A DNA stretch of 64,000 nt from Straminergon stramineum (Eukaryota > Streptophyta > Bryopsida > Hypnales > Calliergonaceae): contig OY987264.1 of NCBI GenBank assembly GCA_963920665.1, positions 20,812,906-20,876,905 on the forward strand, in the 5' to 3' direction. The translations under genes and the position numbers were made by a program. Below, piece after piece: positions 21,495 through 33,899 of this stretch. The number at the start of each line of letters is the position of its first letter. Positions within the stretch are counted from its first letter, which is position 1. The notes beneath the pieces are model-generated. The model saw only the letters and a list, made by a program, of their open reading frames with translations, did no database searches and had not been told where the DNA came from.

Positions 21495-23660
21495 GTGGCG
21501 CAACGTCGGAAGCTCGGCACAGAAGCAACATCGGAAGCTCGATCGAGGAGCCAACAAGGAGCCCAAAGACCGAATGGGGAGACTAGCTCAACCTAGAGGC
21601 TGCAGAAAGAAGCCAATTTGAACCAGACACTTCCAAGGCACAGACAGATTAAGCTTTGAAACTTAGAGGTGGTTTTTTAAGTGCTTTGAAAAAAAATTTC
21701 ATTAATTGAAAAGGTGTTAAAGCTCACCACAAATTAGCTTAAGTTTTGAACGATATAACATCAACTCATCCACTCTCACATAACTCTTGAAGAACACAAC
21801 AAAAACAAATGACAAATGAGAAAGTTGAAGAGTTGAAGATAGTTGGAGATGAAAGGAAGAAGAACACAAGGAATCCAAATAATTAAGAAGGTAAGAATCT
21901 CTTGGATTTTATTTGAAATTTTATTCTCATTACTATTCATTAAATTGTTGGTTAGTCATTAATTAGGATTCTTATAGGGATTAGAAGGCTAGGTTTTGGT
22001 TAAGTTTTGTTTTATTAGGCTTAATAAGACAAATAGATAAAGACAAAACGCCAACTAATATCTTTTGGATGATTAGGAAATTACAAAATAATTAGGATTT
22101 ATTAGATTTGATTTGATTTAGCGGATTTAAAAAGTTTTGAGGTATTAAAATAATTACTAATTAGTTAGGAATTGTTTAAAATACAACCAAAATTAATAAA
22201 ATCCCATAACTATTAGTAGGAAAGGCAAAATTGAAATAAAAACACAACAATGAATGAAGATTAATTTCACATTGCATGATGGAGTAGCAAGAATGGAGGA
22301 GGAAGGAATGGGTTATTATGAAACCATACATCTCATGATCCTCGAGGACTGTACAATCAACCCATTCATTGGAGAGGTACGTTAAAATTCTTCATATTTT
22401 GCTTTTTAAATTTAAATTTGATTAAAATTTTATTCAATAGAATAAACCATTGAAAACTTTAGGAAAATTAGAAAAGAAAAATTAACATTTAAAAATTCCA
22501 ATTAAATTTTAATTTAGAAAATAATCCAAAATTTAACCAATTACAATTAGATAACCCTTATTTGAAATTTGGATGAAAAATTGATATTTCCATTCAAAAG
22601 AATCAAAGAAAAGAATCTTAGAATCTTGGAAGAATTTAGAATTTTAAATTAATTAGAAATTATAATTTTTTGTTTAGACTAAAAGTAATTAATGAATGAA
22701 ATTTAAATCGTTAGATTTTTAAAACAAATTTCATTTATTATAACTTTTCATTAAAAATTTAGTTTTTAGTGTCTTATCTTGTTGGGAAGGTAATTTTTGA
22801 GTTTTCACTTTAAGAAACATAAACCCTAAAAAGAATAATTTTAGAATAGAAAGTTTGATTTAAGTTTGGTTAGAAGATAATTAAAAAGAATTTCTAAAGA
22901 GTCTTTAAGGAATCATTTAAATTAGGAATCCATTACAAAATCTTTTAAAGATTCTAGAACCTATTTTCATTTAAAAATACTTTAATTTTAAGTGAGAAAA
23001 TTTTGGATGAAGTTTGATTATAATTTGGATGAAGTTCTTTGATTATTGGTCAAATTAGGTTTAGTCTTAGAATTAGGTAACTAAAATAATTAAAAACCTC
23101 AAACCTAAAATTTAGATTTATTTTGATTAGTTTTATTACTTTTAATTTGTAGATGAAGGTTGTGATGTAGTTTAGGGGTCAATATTTCATCCATTCATTT
23201 CTTTTATTAGGAAAGTCAGAATTTAAATTGCTTTCTCTTTTTGGAAAGGGCAAATTACATTTTACAAGTTAGGATAGATTTATTTTAGTTTGAATTCATC
23301 TTTTCATTAGGTATTTGATTTAGTTAATTGTAGTTTAAAAGTTTAGGATTTATATGATTTGAGTTCAATTTGGATATTAAAAACAAAGTGTCTATTGCTT
23401 GGAAGGCACGAATTGAACTTATATTGAAAACACTCTAAATAATTGATTTAACAAACGATTAGAACCCACATGCATATTTTAACTCAAAGGGTGGAGTTTA
23501 AAACACTCACATGGGTCCCGCCCTTACGACGAAGCTTTGAACCCCCTTAGGGTCAAAAATCCTAGTGGTATGTTAAAAGAGGGAACCACGGAAAAGCTTT
23601 GAATACCCTTGAGGTCAAAAGTCTTAGTGGTGTGTTAAAACCACCCCACAAGGTTTAGTT
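21495..23660 (+). repeat. Internal region of the X-Y composite element, copy A
   Basis: It aligns in reverse with about 46690-48700: purine-rich leader 21780-21900 against 48240-48390, the small ORF at 22254-22385 against 47809-47934, and the end block 'gcttggaaggcac' to 'agaacccacatg' at 23390-23480 against 46720-46810. There are no gag or pol motifs, so this is a large non-coding retrotransposon derivative. Confidence 0.6.
22254..22385 (+). CDS. Small ORF (43 aa) conserved between two element copies, function unknown
   Basis: The frame runs from ATG 22254 (MKINFTLHDG) to TAA 22383-22385. The sister element at 47809-47934 keeps the same frame and the same stop over 42 codons with no indel, although the surrounding AT-rich DNA has many. 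Differences fall mostly on third (15) and first (11) codon positions, with few on second (5). The core YYETIHL..LED.TI..FIG is shared. The sister copy has lost the ATG. 'GAG|GTACGT' near the end could be a 5' splice site, so this might be an exon rather than a whole gene. I recognise no protein family. Confidence 0.35.
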   Translation: MKINFTLHDGVARMEEEGMGYYETIHLMILEDCTINPFIGEVR

Positions 23661-24640
23661 CCCAAAACATGCTGGGAAGAAACCAAGGTTTAGGCCCCAA
23701 AAATAGGAATTAGAGGTCAAGTTGAGTCCAAGTAGTAATTAGTGAGAAATAGAATGAGGCCTTCGCTTCCACGAACTTAGTTTACCACCCACTAATGATG
23801 GACATAGCTTCCCCCTAAACTCCTTAGAAGTTAGCAAAAAATCAACAAAAAGGGGAGCCAATCCCATCATCCAGCTCCCCGATACCCAAGAAAGGTTAGG
23901 GCCGTGTACTACCAGCGGCTGAGGCTGAGCATCATGCTAATTAGTAAAAAGTGTCAAGAAAGGGGCTCTGAGCAACAAGCGTCGGGCTAGGGGTGGGCTA
24001 GTCAGTAAGGGAGGGGGGGGGGGAGTTTCAATAATCAAAGGGGAAAGGGTACTAGGCATTGGGCTATCTAGTAATCAAGGTCAAGAAAAAGGCTTCAGGC
24101 ATCAAGCGCTGGGCCAAGGGCAAACCAATCATTAAGGTCAGAAGGGACGGGGCTACGGTAATCAAAAGGGAAGCGAGGGGGGGTTGTCCAGAATGAAGGA
24201 AGGGAAGGGGATGGCCAGAACTACGGAAGGGAGGGGGTTGGCCAATAACTAAAGGAAGAGGAGACCAACAAGACACGTCTACCACACTAAATAACCTTTG
24301 GGGCGGGGAATCCAACTCCCTGTCTCCCATAAACATCATCAAAGCAACAAGCAAGATAATGGAGGAATGATGAAGTGACAAGAAGGAGGGGCTATTTGGA
24401 GGAAGAACTTGAAGAGAAATAGGATAGGAAGAGAATCCCCAAGTTTCATTAGGGCCCTTAGATTAAAATTAGGTGATTTATGCGAGGTTAACCGTAAGAC
24501 GTAGGACGTAAGAGGTGGTTTAACTTTGGAGGATGGTGTGACATGTCCTTAGGATTAGCCTTGTAGGTAGAAGTGAGGGTAGTTGGGCCACCATAGTATG
24601 TAGGAGGAATAGAGTGGAAAGAAAAGAAGAGAGGAGGAGA
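23661..24640. repeat. GC-richer degenerate tandem repeat region
   Basis: 23880-24260 contains loose repeats of 'gggctagtcagtaagg', 'gggctatctagtaatcaagg' and 'ggccaataactaaagg', with G-rich strand bias and a G11 run at 24013-24023. An open frame on the minus strand (24064-24381) follows from this composition and is not a believable gene. Confidence 0.45.
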
Positions 24641-26960
24641 AAAATAGGATGAAGCCAATGAATAAACCTTTGTGTTAAATTGTTTTATGATTAGAATGGT
24701 GGTTCGTTGTATCATGACACTAGAGTTCATGGCGGAGGAGGGAGAGCTTTTGGTCGGTGCAATCAATGATTCAAGTTCTGAGGTATGAGTTAAACCTTTC
24801 CCAATTCTTCCAAGGTCCCTAATTAGTGATTAGTAACTTTAGCTGAGGCCCACCCCTAGGTCAAATCCTTAGGACCATAGGTCAAGTCACTTCTTAGGAT
24901 AGAAACTTAAAGAGAAGGACCGTAGCTTTCCAAAACCCTAATACATGCCCAAATCGGGTCAAAAACAAGGAAATTATCGCTGGATGAAGGTTAGGGTTGA
25001 TTTGGGTGAAGAATAGTTAGACCTAGGATGTGACAGTGACTTAACCCTTAAACGTCGACACGGACGTTTTGTATCTGACGGATGACAAAAACCTCTCTGT
25101 TGGATGTAAAAAAGTTTTTTTCATCCATTTTTTTGGTGTGAAAGTAGTATTGCAATTCTATTGTGTCAGGAAAGTCCAAGAATAGGGTCATTGAATGCAT
25201 TCTCATTATTAGGTGGTGCAAATTGCAAGAAAATGTCACGAAGATTCATATAGATAGTCATGGAGCCAATGTTGCCCTTCTTTCAATTTCCATGAGGATA
25301 ATAGGCAATGCATGCTTTTCCAGTCTCTGTTCAATGCAGGAACAATGTATTCAATTGTAGTCAGTTGCAACATGTGTACTCTTCATTGCCCGCTTTGTTC
25401 TATAGTTGCAAGTTTGTTGTTTAAGCATTAAAGGGATTAGGAGGAAGCTATCAAAATTAGGGTCTAAGGCTAAAGAAAAAAGTTAATTCCGAGTTATAGG
25501 TTAGGAGAAATTAGCGGATGAAGTTTAGGTAAGGTTTAGATGAGACTTTCGTGAGAATCTCCAATTAGGTCCAAACTCCAGATCTAGGTAGGAGAAAGTA
25601 TTTTGACCCATCTCTAAAAATTTCGAATCTTTTTGAATTAACCCCTAAAGGTTTTTGACTATGTTTTCACCAGAAAGGCTCCCAAACTGCCATTTCTAGT
25701 ACAAGAACCAAATTTTAGAAAAAAAAACATTTTTGGACACATGTAACCATAGGATCTTGTAGTAATCTGGTTTGAGAACATGTGGAAAAAATTTCATAAA
25801 TTTCCACTGTGTAGATTGCAAGATATTAGCATTTGAATTGACAAAAATCCTTTTTTTGTCCCTGGGAAAAACCGGGCAGCTGCTCTTCACAAGGTCATAT
25901 TTGTATGAAAAAATGTCCAAAATGGATGTGTCTCTTTTAATTCATTCTTCAAGGAAAATTAGCTACATGCTTGAAAAATTTCAAATCATTTGGAATTGTA
26001 CAACATATAGGAAAAAAATAGTAAGTAGAAAGAAGTAGATAATGATTGAAAATACTAAATTGTTAAGAATTTTGTTATGGATTTGAAAATTGACAATCCC
26101 AATTGTTGTAATGTTGTAATAAACAATCTACATCCTACAATTTTATTTTTTTCAAAAAATATTAAAAATTGAGTAAAATGAAGGACTTCAAAGTTCATTT
26201 TGGAGTAGAGAATCCGTAACTGCCCGCAAACTAAAATTCCTCATAACTTTCACATCATTGATCAAAATGGAATGATTCAAAGCTTTCCACATATATAGAA
26301 ATCTAGGAAATCAATTTCAAATTTCAAATTTTGAAAAAAGTGATTTTTTCTGATCTGCCCGAGCTGCCCGAGTTGGGAAAGAAACTACATATCATAGAAT
26401 AACTTTTTAACCATGTAGCCAAAACTTATGAAAATTGTTGGGCCTTAAAGCTACTCCTCGACCACATGTTTTATCAAAATTTCAAAGAAAAAAAAGGAAA
26501 ATTCCTCTCGTAGTGAGCTGCCCAAAATATCTATAATGCCAAAAAACCATGTTTGGGACTTTAGGGGTTAAGAAACAAGGTTCAATTAATGGATGAAGTT
26601 TGAGGAACCGAGTAGCGGTCAAACTTCATCCACTCATAACTTTGGCTAGGAAGGTCACATGGGATCGTGTTTTAGTTTTTTAGAAACGGAAAAAGATGAA
26701 ATAGAGGCTTCTTGGGTTATTTTTGAATTGACATAGGTTCCATCCAAAACATACAACGAGTCATCCATTCGGTCAACCAAAACACTAGATGTAGATTAGG
26801 AGAATCTTGCATAATTGGGGGTCATTCTAGGCACTTAATAAGAAAATCCATTTCTTGGAAGGCACAATGGACCACGCTTAGGCACCCAAAAGTAGGATTC
26901 ACTTAGCCAAAACCCAGAACCTGGTTGTGTTCACAATTTACCAAGGGTAGGTAAATTGGC
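24641..26960 (+). repeat. Further internal-region copy (D) with embedded dispersed repeat 'Z'
   Basis: 24720-24790 resembles the small-ORF region (atg-gcggaggaggg followed by 'gag|gtatga'). 26580-26690 and 26860-26960 resemble the end block of copy A ('tcttggaaggcaca', 'cccagaacctgg'). 25560-26580 is repeat Z, whose sister copy lies at 42310-43330 in the same orientation, with a shorter piece at 29390-29690. No gene is recognised. Confidence 0.5.
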
Positions 26961-29389
26961 ACTCACAGTGTCTTCAATAGTCCCATACAATTATCCAACC
27001 AAATATAAAGCTAACTTTTCATTGGAATGTAATCAAAATTTGATATTAGAGTGAAATTTGCCTTGGTAACCATAATTTGGTAAGACCACTATAATGTTTG
27101 ACTTTTAGTATACTTTTGAAGAGATATTTTTTCTTTATTCAATATCTAAATTTGAGTTTCTTTATAGGTTTTTATTATAATATACAACATCACGGTGCAT
27201 TTTTTTTTATCATGTCATTTTAAAATTAGGAAATTAGTACTCCATCATTCATTGCAAATTCATTATTCTAAATTGTTGGTCAACATTTTTTTTTAATTCT
27301 ACATTTTAAGTAGAATTATAAATGAATAACAAAAGAATATCAATGAAAAAATATTTAATCAATAGAAATTATCTAATGCTTTTTGGATTCCAATATCCAT
27401 GTAAAAATTCCCATTGCCAAGGTTTGCACTCTAAAATAAGCCCCAAAACCTTCAATTTGGATCTCATTTTTATCATAGAGAGCAACAAAGTCCTAAATTT
27501 TTTTTATAAAATTCTCTATGTGGTTGCAATGGTAATCTAAAAACATCCCTCAAATTGTGGAATAATGAATGAACTTCTTGCTAACCATGTGTACAGAACC
27601 ATATAGCAAAGTTCATTGAAGCTAAAAAATTATTACTCTTCTACCAATTCCAAAACTGTCAACTCTAATTCAACACTAAAGTTATCAAGATGTCAATAAT
27701 TTTTTTTAGTTTTCACTACATTAGGATGCAATGGGGCACAATTTGGCCCCAAAGAGGGATCTTGATTGGATTGGATCTATATAACTTAAAAAAACCAATG
27801 AACACAACAAAAGAGTGACTTCTTGTGGAATCCTTGCACACATCAAATGCACCCTTGAACAATCCATGTGAAGGAAAAAGTCTAGCTTGAAGTATATCCA
27901 TAGCAAAGTTTGCATGACAAGGCCAAGGCATTATGCAATGCACTCTACGCCTTGATTTGACATAGACACACAACTAACTAGTTATTTGTTGACAAGGCGT
28001 AATTGAGAAGAATCTCAAAGATTCATTAAAGGTGCTTTTTGTATTACTTCAGTACTCTTGCAAGGAATATATTTGGATGTATGTTTCTCTGTGCTTATTG
28101 TAGAAGACTTTTTCATGTGTCCAAAAGCCACTCATTGACTAAGAGGTGACAATTTTTGAGCACATGAGGTTTGATTTTTGAGCTTCTGTTTTAATATTTT
28201 GGTTTGCCATTATTTTGTTCATTGAAAAATTTATGTGGATATAAATCCCTTCTACATATCAAAAATAGATGCTGTAGGTGATGACTTTATAAATTCATAA
28301 TTAATTCTTCAAATGTCCAAATAATATGACACAATACGGGTTAGGAGTGTCTTAATTTTGTCTTAAAATAAAATTTACAAATTTGGGGGGGAGGGAGTTG
28401 CAAACTACGGTCCACTATTTTGACACAAGTTCTTGTCTATTTCATCACAAATTTGATTTTTAAACCATTAAAAAAAATTATCATCGAATTTTGACAAAAT
28501 TCAAAATAAATTTAGAATATATATGATCAAAGGGAAGACTAAAATTTTAATATGAAAAAACAAATTACCTTAAAGATATAGAATTCAGAACCTTCTAACT
28601 TAATAATACTTAGACCAAACAATTAACAATGGCAAAACTTTCAAGTTCATTTGAATCCCAATTTGAATTTTCCTGAAAAATTCCACTCAAATGCTTGCAC
28701 TATAAGCCGCATTCAAAAATTGAATTCATCAAAACAAATTTAAGATGGAGAATTATTTAATCATCTAATTATAATGACTAAAAGAAATTCAATAAAATTA
28801 AAATAAAAAATCATTTTTTTGATGATTCCAATTCACATATTTTTCGATTAGAAAAATTTAGAGCTTGAAATTACATTCACAACCTTCTTTAATATATATT
28901 TAAAAAAAAATTAGACTACACCAAGGTAGTGTGATAGTCAACGCTTTTTTTTCCATAGTAAATTGCCACAAGTCTTCATAGCACTGGCACAATTCTAGAA
29001 AGATGGAGGGTGATAGGTTGAAATTTGTCAAATTAGATTGCGAAATTTTGCCCCCAAAATCCTTTGGTTCATTTATTAAACTATTAAATTTTATCTTTTT
29101 CAAATATAAAAAAAAATTAATAAATAATATGATGTTCTATCTATAAAAATATATATTTTATAAAATATTAAATTATAATTTCATCCCTAAATGTCTAAGG
29201 TACTATATTTTGGTATTGACTAAAATTTGATCAAATTTCTATTTTTGGAATTTTCTTTTTCAATTGAATATCCTTTAAAGTATATTTCAAGCATCAAAAA
29301 TACAATTTTAAAAAAAATATTCATGATTTTTCTATTGAAGATTTTGTACAAGGGTGTTCATTGACTTTTTAGTATTAGAATCTGTTGGA
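26961..29389. repeat. Intergenic DNA; 27.0-27.8 kb is a diverged copy of 39.2-39.9 kb
   Basis: Shared landmarks in the same orientation include 'attgtggaataatga', 'ttttcactacattaggatgcaa' against 'tttcaccacattgagatgcaac', and 'ggccccaaagaggg' against 'ggccccaaagaaaggg'. The rest (27.8-29.4 kb) is AT-rich with no feature I can support. Confidence 0.45.
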
Positions 29390-29690
29390 GATGATCACCA
29401 AATGTACTAGATCTAGGAGGGGAAATCTCATTAAAATTAAATTTTAATCCCTAAAGTCCCAAGGCCTTCTTTTTGTCAAAAGCTACTCAAAAGTTGTCAT
29501 TTATAGTGCAAAGAGCAAAAAATTGAAAGATAGTATTTTCAAATCTCTAACCATAGGATCTTGGAGTAGACTAGTATGAAAATGTGTGAAAGAAATTTAG
29601 ACACTGTCATTGCATACATTGCAAGATAAATGTGTTCAAAGTAAAAAAAATCCTATTTTTTGGCACCATAGCAAAGTAGATTGTGAAAAT
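29390..29690 (+). repeat. Fragment of repeat Z
   Basis: The landmarks 'aaccataggatctt', 'cattgcaagata' and 'aaaaaatcctattttttggcacc' match 25740-25870 and 42490-42600. The match stops where a GC-rich block begins, which suggests a later insertion at about 29690. Confidence 0.55.
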
Positions 29691-30060
29691 TTCAATCCTC
29701 TTAACCCATTAAGGAACGTGGTCTGCCAAAGATCTAATCGTACCGATCGGTGTGGGTTGAATGATTCGCGAGACGTTAAATTGTGCCCACGAAAGTGGGC
29801 CCAACGGATCTGGCCTAACACTGTCCCGGGCCTCAGCCATCAGACCCGGGTGTGGATACAGGTCGTAGGACCTCAACTGTACAGGACCACAACTTGCAGG
29901 ACTACAGCCCTAACGGAAGTTAGGAGGAGGAGGACAACCACCCACGTCCTTCTTAGGGCGGCAATTTTAGAGTAGTTGTATATATCCTACATTGTTTGTT
30001 TTCCTTCCTACCACCCAAAATGTATATAAAGAGGTGTCTTCTCAAATCAAAATACAAACC
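29690..30060 (+). promoter_or_regulatory. GC-rich island with TATA box, possible LTR or promoter remnant
   Basis: 29700-29960 is markedly GC-richer than its surroundings and contains short inverted repeats (GTGCCCAC...GTGGGC near 29786; CCCGGGC...CCCGGG near 29824-29850). A TATATAAA box follows at 30023-30030. It interrupts repeat Z. No coding region follows, so it could be a solo LTR or a short non-coding element. Its right boundary is not visible. Confidence 0.35.
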
Positions 30061-30199
30061 ATTAATGACTTTTGAAGAAAGTGAAGAAAATGTGATGCCA
30101 CGTTAGTGTGGGCCCATTTAAAATGGATGATTTACCATCTTGCGAGTAAAGATAATATCCTAAGAATTTTTTCAAGTTTTACTAAAACATCAGTTTTGG

Positions 30200-30420
30200 A
30201 CACAATTCAAACAATTTTTTTTGAAGTTTAGCCCATGTCCATGGAAGACATGCCATTTTTCCTTTCCACCACTTCCATTTTGCCATTCGTCAACATCACA
30301 AATAAAATACCAAAAAATAATTTTTATCCTTGTATTAGTACTAGAGATATTGTTTTGTTGACTCAACAAGTGGAAATTGTTATTGTGGTATTCATTAAGT
30401 AGGAAGATTGTAGATAGGTT
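30200..30420 (-). repeat. Fragment of repeat R
   Basis: Matches the reverse complement of 3110-3300: 'gttttgttgactcaacaagtgg' (shortened), 'aaagacatgccatttttcctttccaccacttcc' in part, and the 'agtactagagatattg' stretch. Confidence 0.55.
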
Positions 30421-31670
30421 TCGTTTCAATTTAAGAAAACCAAGCAAATAGTATAAGTTCGTTCTAGAGAGGCAATTAAATAGGGATGCTTCCAATAACT
30501 CCTACTAGGTCGTTGCAACCAAAGAATTGTAAAAGTAATTGTTCCTTAATCCACTTGTAAGTTGTTTTCCTCATAAGGTAACTCTAATTCCACAATTTTT
30601 CTCTCCACTCTTAATGGCTAGAAAGGTTGAGGTAATCTTCCAAATGTTATTTCTTTATCTTTCTATTTTCTTTAACTGGAGAATTCTTTAATCTTCACTC
30701 CAATTTGGGATCTACTAACATAGCACTACTGCTCAAGCACGGCCTTAAACTTCCAACTTCGATCAAGTCACTTGACAACTTATTTTTGTCACCAACTTTG
30801 GACACCATAATCTAAGTCTTCACCAACTTGATCTCATCTTTTGAGTACATTGTGTGAAATTGTGAATTTTTAAGGAAAACACATATTATTTCAAAAAGGT
30901 GTACACATGGCATTATCCCATTCATTGTTAAGTTTATCGAAAGGGATACACAAAGCAGTTATATATTGATATAATACTTATAGATTGCCAAAATTTCCAA
31001 AGGCTGGTAGGAGCTCATTTCTTGGGAGGTTTTTTTAAAGCAAATTTTTTGAAGACAAATTTTTTTCATAGTTTTTTCATTCTGTGTAAATATATTTGCA
31101 ACATTTACAAATCACATTTCTTTGGTTCAATGTTGGTGAACTTAGATTCTTCATTGTCTACTGATTTTCCCATCTCCAAGAGTTTCCTAAAATCCTATTC
31201 AAGACCAAGAAATTATCAAGAATGACCTTTGCTAAGCAATAAGACTTTTGCCAAAACACTTTGCCAAGCATTACGAATCCACCATCAATGCCAAAGGTTC
31301 TCCAAAAGAAACCCAACCAACTTACAACAAAGCATTCCACAACCAAATCCTAATCGAAGACTTGTTAAGACAAAGCCCACACAGAATTTGAAAAATGTGT
31401 AAGCACAGGAAAAACATCGGATCATCAATAAGAGATGGGTGTTATTGACCTGCACAAATCGCCTGCACTAACCACCTACGAGAGCACAAACTAAAGACAA
31501 CATGACAACATTCTCCAAGAGCTTCTTCTTTGACACCTCCAACATGAGCGCTCGAACTTTCACGCTCGCCAACTCTTGGACTCTCAGAGTCACGCTCTCA
31601 CCAAGATTTGAACTTGTTGCAGATTTAAACTCTCTACATCCGACGTATATGCTTGCGCCTTCATGTAGAA
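30421..31670. other. Intergenic DNA
   Basis: No gene is seen. 31550-31620 contains 'tttcacgctcgccaactcttggactctcagag', which recurs in diverged form at 33380-33430; this pair brackets the G+T-rich block that follows. Confidence 0.45.
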
Positions 31671-33380
31671 TACTGATTAGGATTTTTTGTTATAAATTTT
31701 TGATTGATTTCTGTGTTTTTTTACTGATTTTGATTGGTTGTTTTTGAATTTGGTGTCTTAATTGTGTGTTTTAATGGGCTGATTAAGTTCCAATTTGGTG
31801 TGTTTTTGGATGGTGAATGAAATTTGAATGAATAATTGTGCTGATTTCAATGGGTGGTTTCCTAATTGGAGCGGTCTGGCTTTCCAACTAAGTTTTGAAG
31901 TTTTTAATTTGTGTTCTAAATGGGGTGTTGATTCTGTCCAAGTTGGATTTTTAAATGGTGTTTATGTCAAGTTTAGTTGGATGTTTTGAGAGTTAATTTC
32001 AACTTGGGATTTTGTTTGCGTGTGTCAGTTGCTTTACAATTCCAATTCAGTAGTTAAATGTAGGTTGGGTTGTCTCTTCCAAGTTGGTAACTGCCAGTTT
32101 TGGAGTCCTATTTGGTCTGTGGTTTTTCTTTGACCCACTAATGAGAGTTCTAGTTGGAGTCGTAGCCAAGTAGTGTTGTGTATTTGCGTTTATTTTATGT
32201 GCATGTTTGTGTTCATGAGTGAGGGAATGCTCATGTCAATTTGGAGTTTTATGTGTGACTATGAGTGACTATGTGTGTATTAATTGATTTAATTGGGTAA
32301 TGGTCTGTATGGTTCAAGATGGAGATGTTTGTGTCCTAGTTGGGAAGGACTAAAAATTGAGAAGATGATGTGTTAAAGTGGAATTTAAATATCTGGTGGT
32401 TGTATTGTGATGAAGATGACAAAGTGATTAAATGGGAGATTTATAAGAACCTTGTTGGAAGTTGTAGTGAGGAGAACGAAGTATTCCAATTAGGACAAAG
32501 ATAAAAAATAAATAAAAATAAAACATAATGAAAAGAATAAAAATAAAAAATGTATGTCTGAGTAATGAGAATGAGTGGAGAATGTTCCAAGTTGGAATGC
32601 TGTGAAGCAGTGAGTAGTATTGGTTGGAGATTTCTAATAGAAAAAATTGTTTGTGAACGGTGATTTAATCGCCAATTCGGAAATAAATATAAAAGAGTGT
32701 TTAAGCTAAATTCGTGTATTGAGATGGGTGTGTATGTGTGAGTTGAAAATTAAGATGTATGAGTTCTTGCTCAATTTGATAAAGTTGATGATTGAATGTT
32801 AATGTGAAAATATTTTGTAAGTCAATTTGGAAGTTAATGTTCTGAGTGTTATCCATTTTAATTCCAAATTGAAGTGAGTGAGAAATGTGTGATGTGATAT
32901 GTGAGTAATCAATTTATGTTATAGTTAAAATTGAGAGTGTGTTGGAGAGGATAAAAGTAAGAAAGAAATTCCAAGTTGGAGAAGCAAGAGGCTGTTGTTT
33001 TCCAAATTGGAGGCAAGCAATTTGTAAAAATTCAGCCAAGTTGGAAGCTTGAGTTAAAAGAGGTTACGGCAATGGAAATCCAAATTAGAGAAAAGATTGA
33101 GGATCCCTGTTAAAGTCGAAAGAAGATAAAAGCCAATTGGGAGTTACTTAACCCTTGTGGCCATTAAGAGTGGAGTAGAAGGAATCTAGTAATTAGATTG
33201 TAATTGTGAGGTTTTCAATCGCTCTTAGTTGGAAGTATCTCTCTTTTTGTGGTTGTTTTGGCTATTTGGCTAATATTTCTTAAGTTAGAAACATTCCTAT
33301 TTGAAATAAGCATCCCTTGAAACAAACTTTTCACTATTAGCTTGGAAGATAATTCTAATTAGAAACCAAGTTTATCTACA
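31671..33380. repeat. G+T-rich arm of a large diverged inverted repeat
   Basis: Plus strand strongly enriched in G and T, with frequent 'aagttgga' and 'caatttgg' words. Its mirror is the A+C-rich block at 33900-35340, whose reverse complement has the same words and texture. Bordered by the direct repeat noted at 31555 and 33380. No coding frame is seen. Confidence 0.45.
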
Positions 33381-33899
33381 TTTCACGCTCGCTACACTCT
33401 CCAACTCTTAGACTCTCAAAGCCGAGTTCTCACCGAAACCTAAACTCTCAAAACAAAGCACAGAGCATAGTATGAGTACAAAATGAACAGAGTGCCAAAC
33501 CCTACCTTCCACAACCACAAATCAATGGTTCCAGTTAATTTTATTCACATAGCGCTACATCGACAATTGTACTCACGAAGTCGCCATCACCTCGCCCGAA
33601 GCTGCATCTGAGGAAATCGCGAATGCATGAACTCAATGTCAGCAAAACCTAACTCAGCATTAGCAAACCGTATCCCTCGATCATGAGGCTCATTTGATGA
33701 CTCTCATTTTTCCTCAATGGTGCTCCATCGACGGTTGGAAGAGGGGTCTTTTTATTTTAGGAATTAGATCAACGGCTCAGGTATTTCGACACTAGGGAGG
33801 GGGGTAACAAAAAAGATGAAATGCATCTTTTGGGTACATTGTCTTTAATGGAACAATTGGGCCTCACATAAATTTGAAATTTACGGAATTGGCATTGCT
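33381..33899. other. Central spacer between the two asymmetric arms
   Basis: More balanced composition, no open frame of note. It contains 'catcgacaattgtactcacgaag' and other apparently unique sequence. Confidence 0.35.

Noticed and set aside
24064..24381. 105-codon minus-strand frame
   Set aside because: Lies in a degenerate G-rich tandem repeat; composition explains the lack of stops.
29610..29975. 121-codon frame with Arg/Thr-rich end
   Set aside because: It spans the junction between repeat Z and the GC-rich insertion, so it cannot be an ancestral gene.
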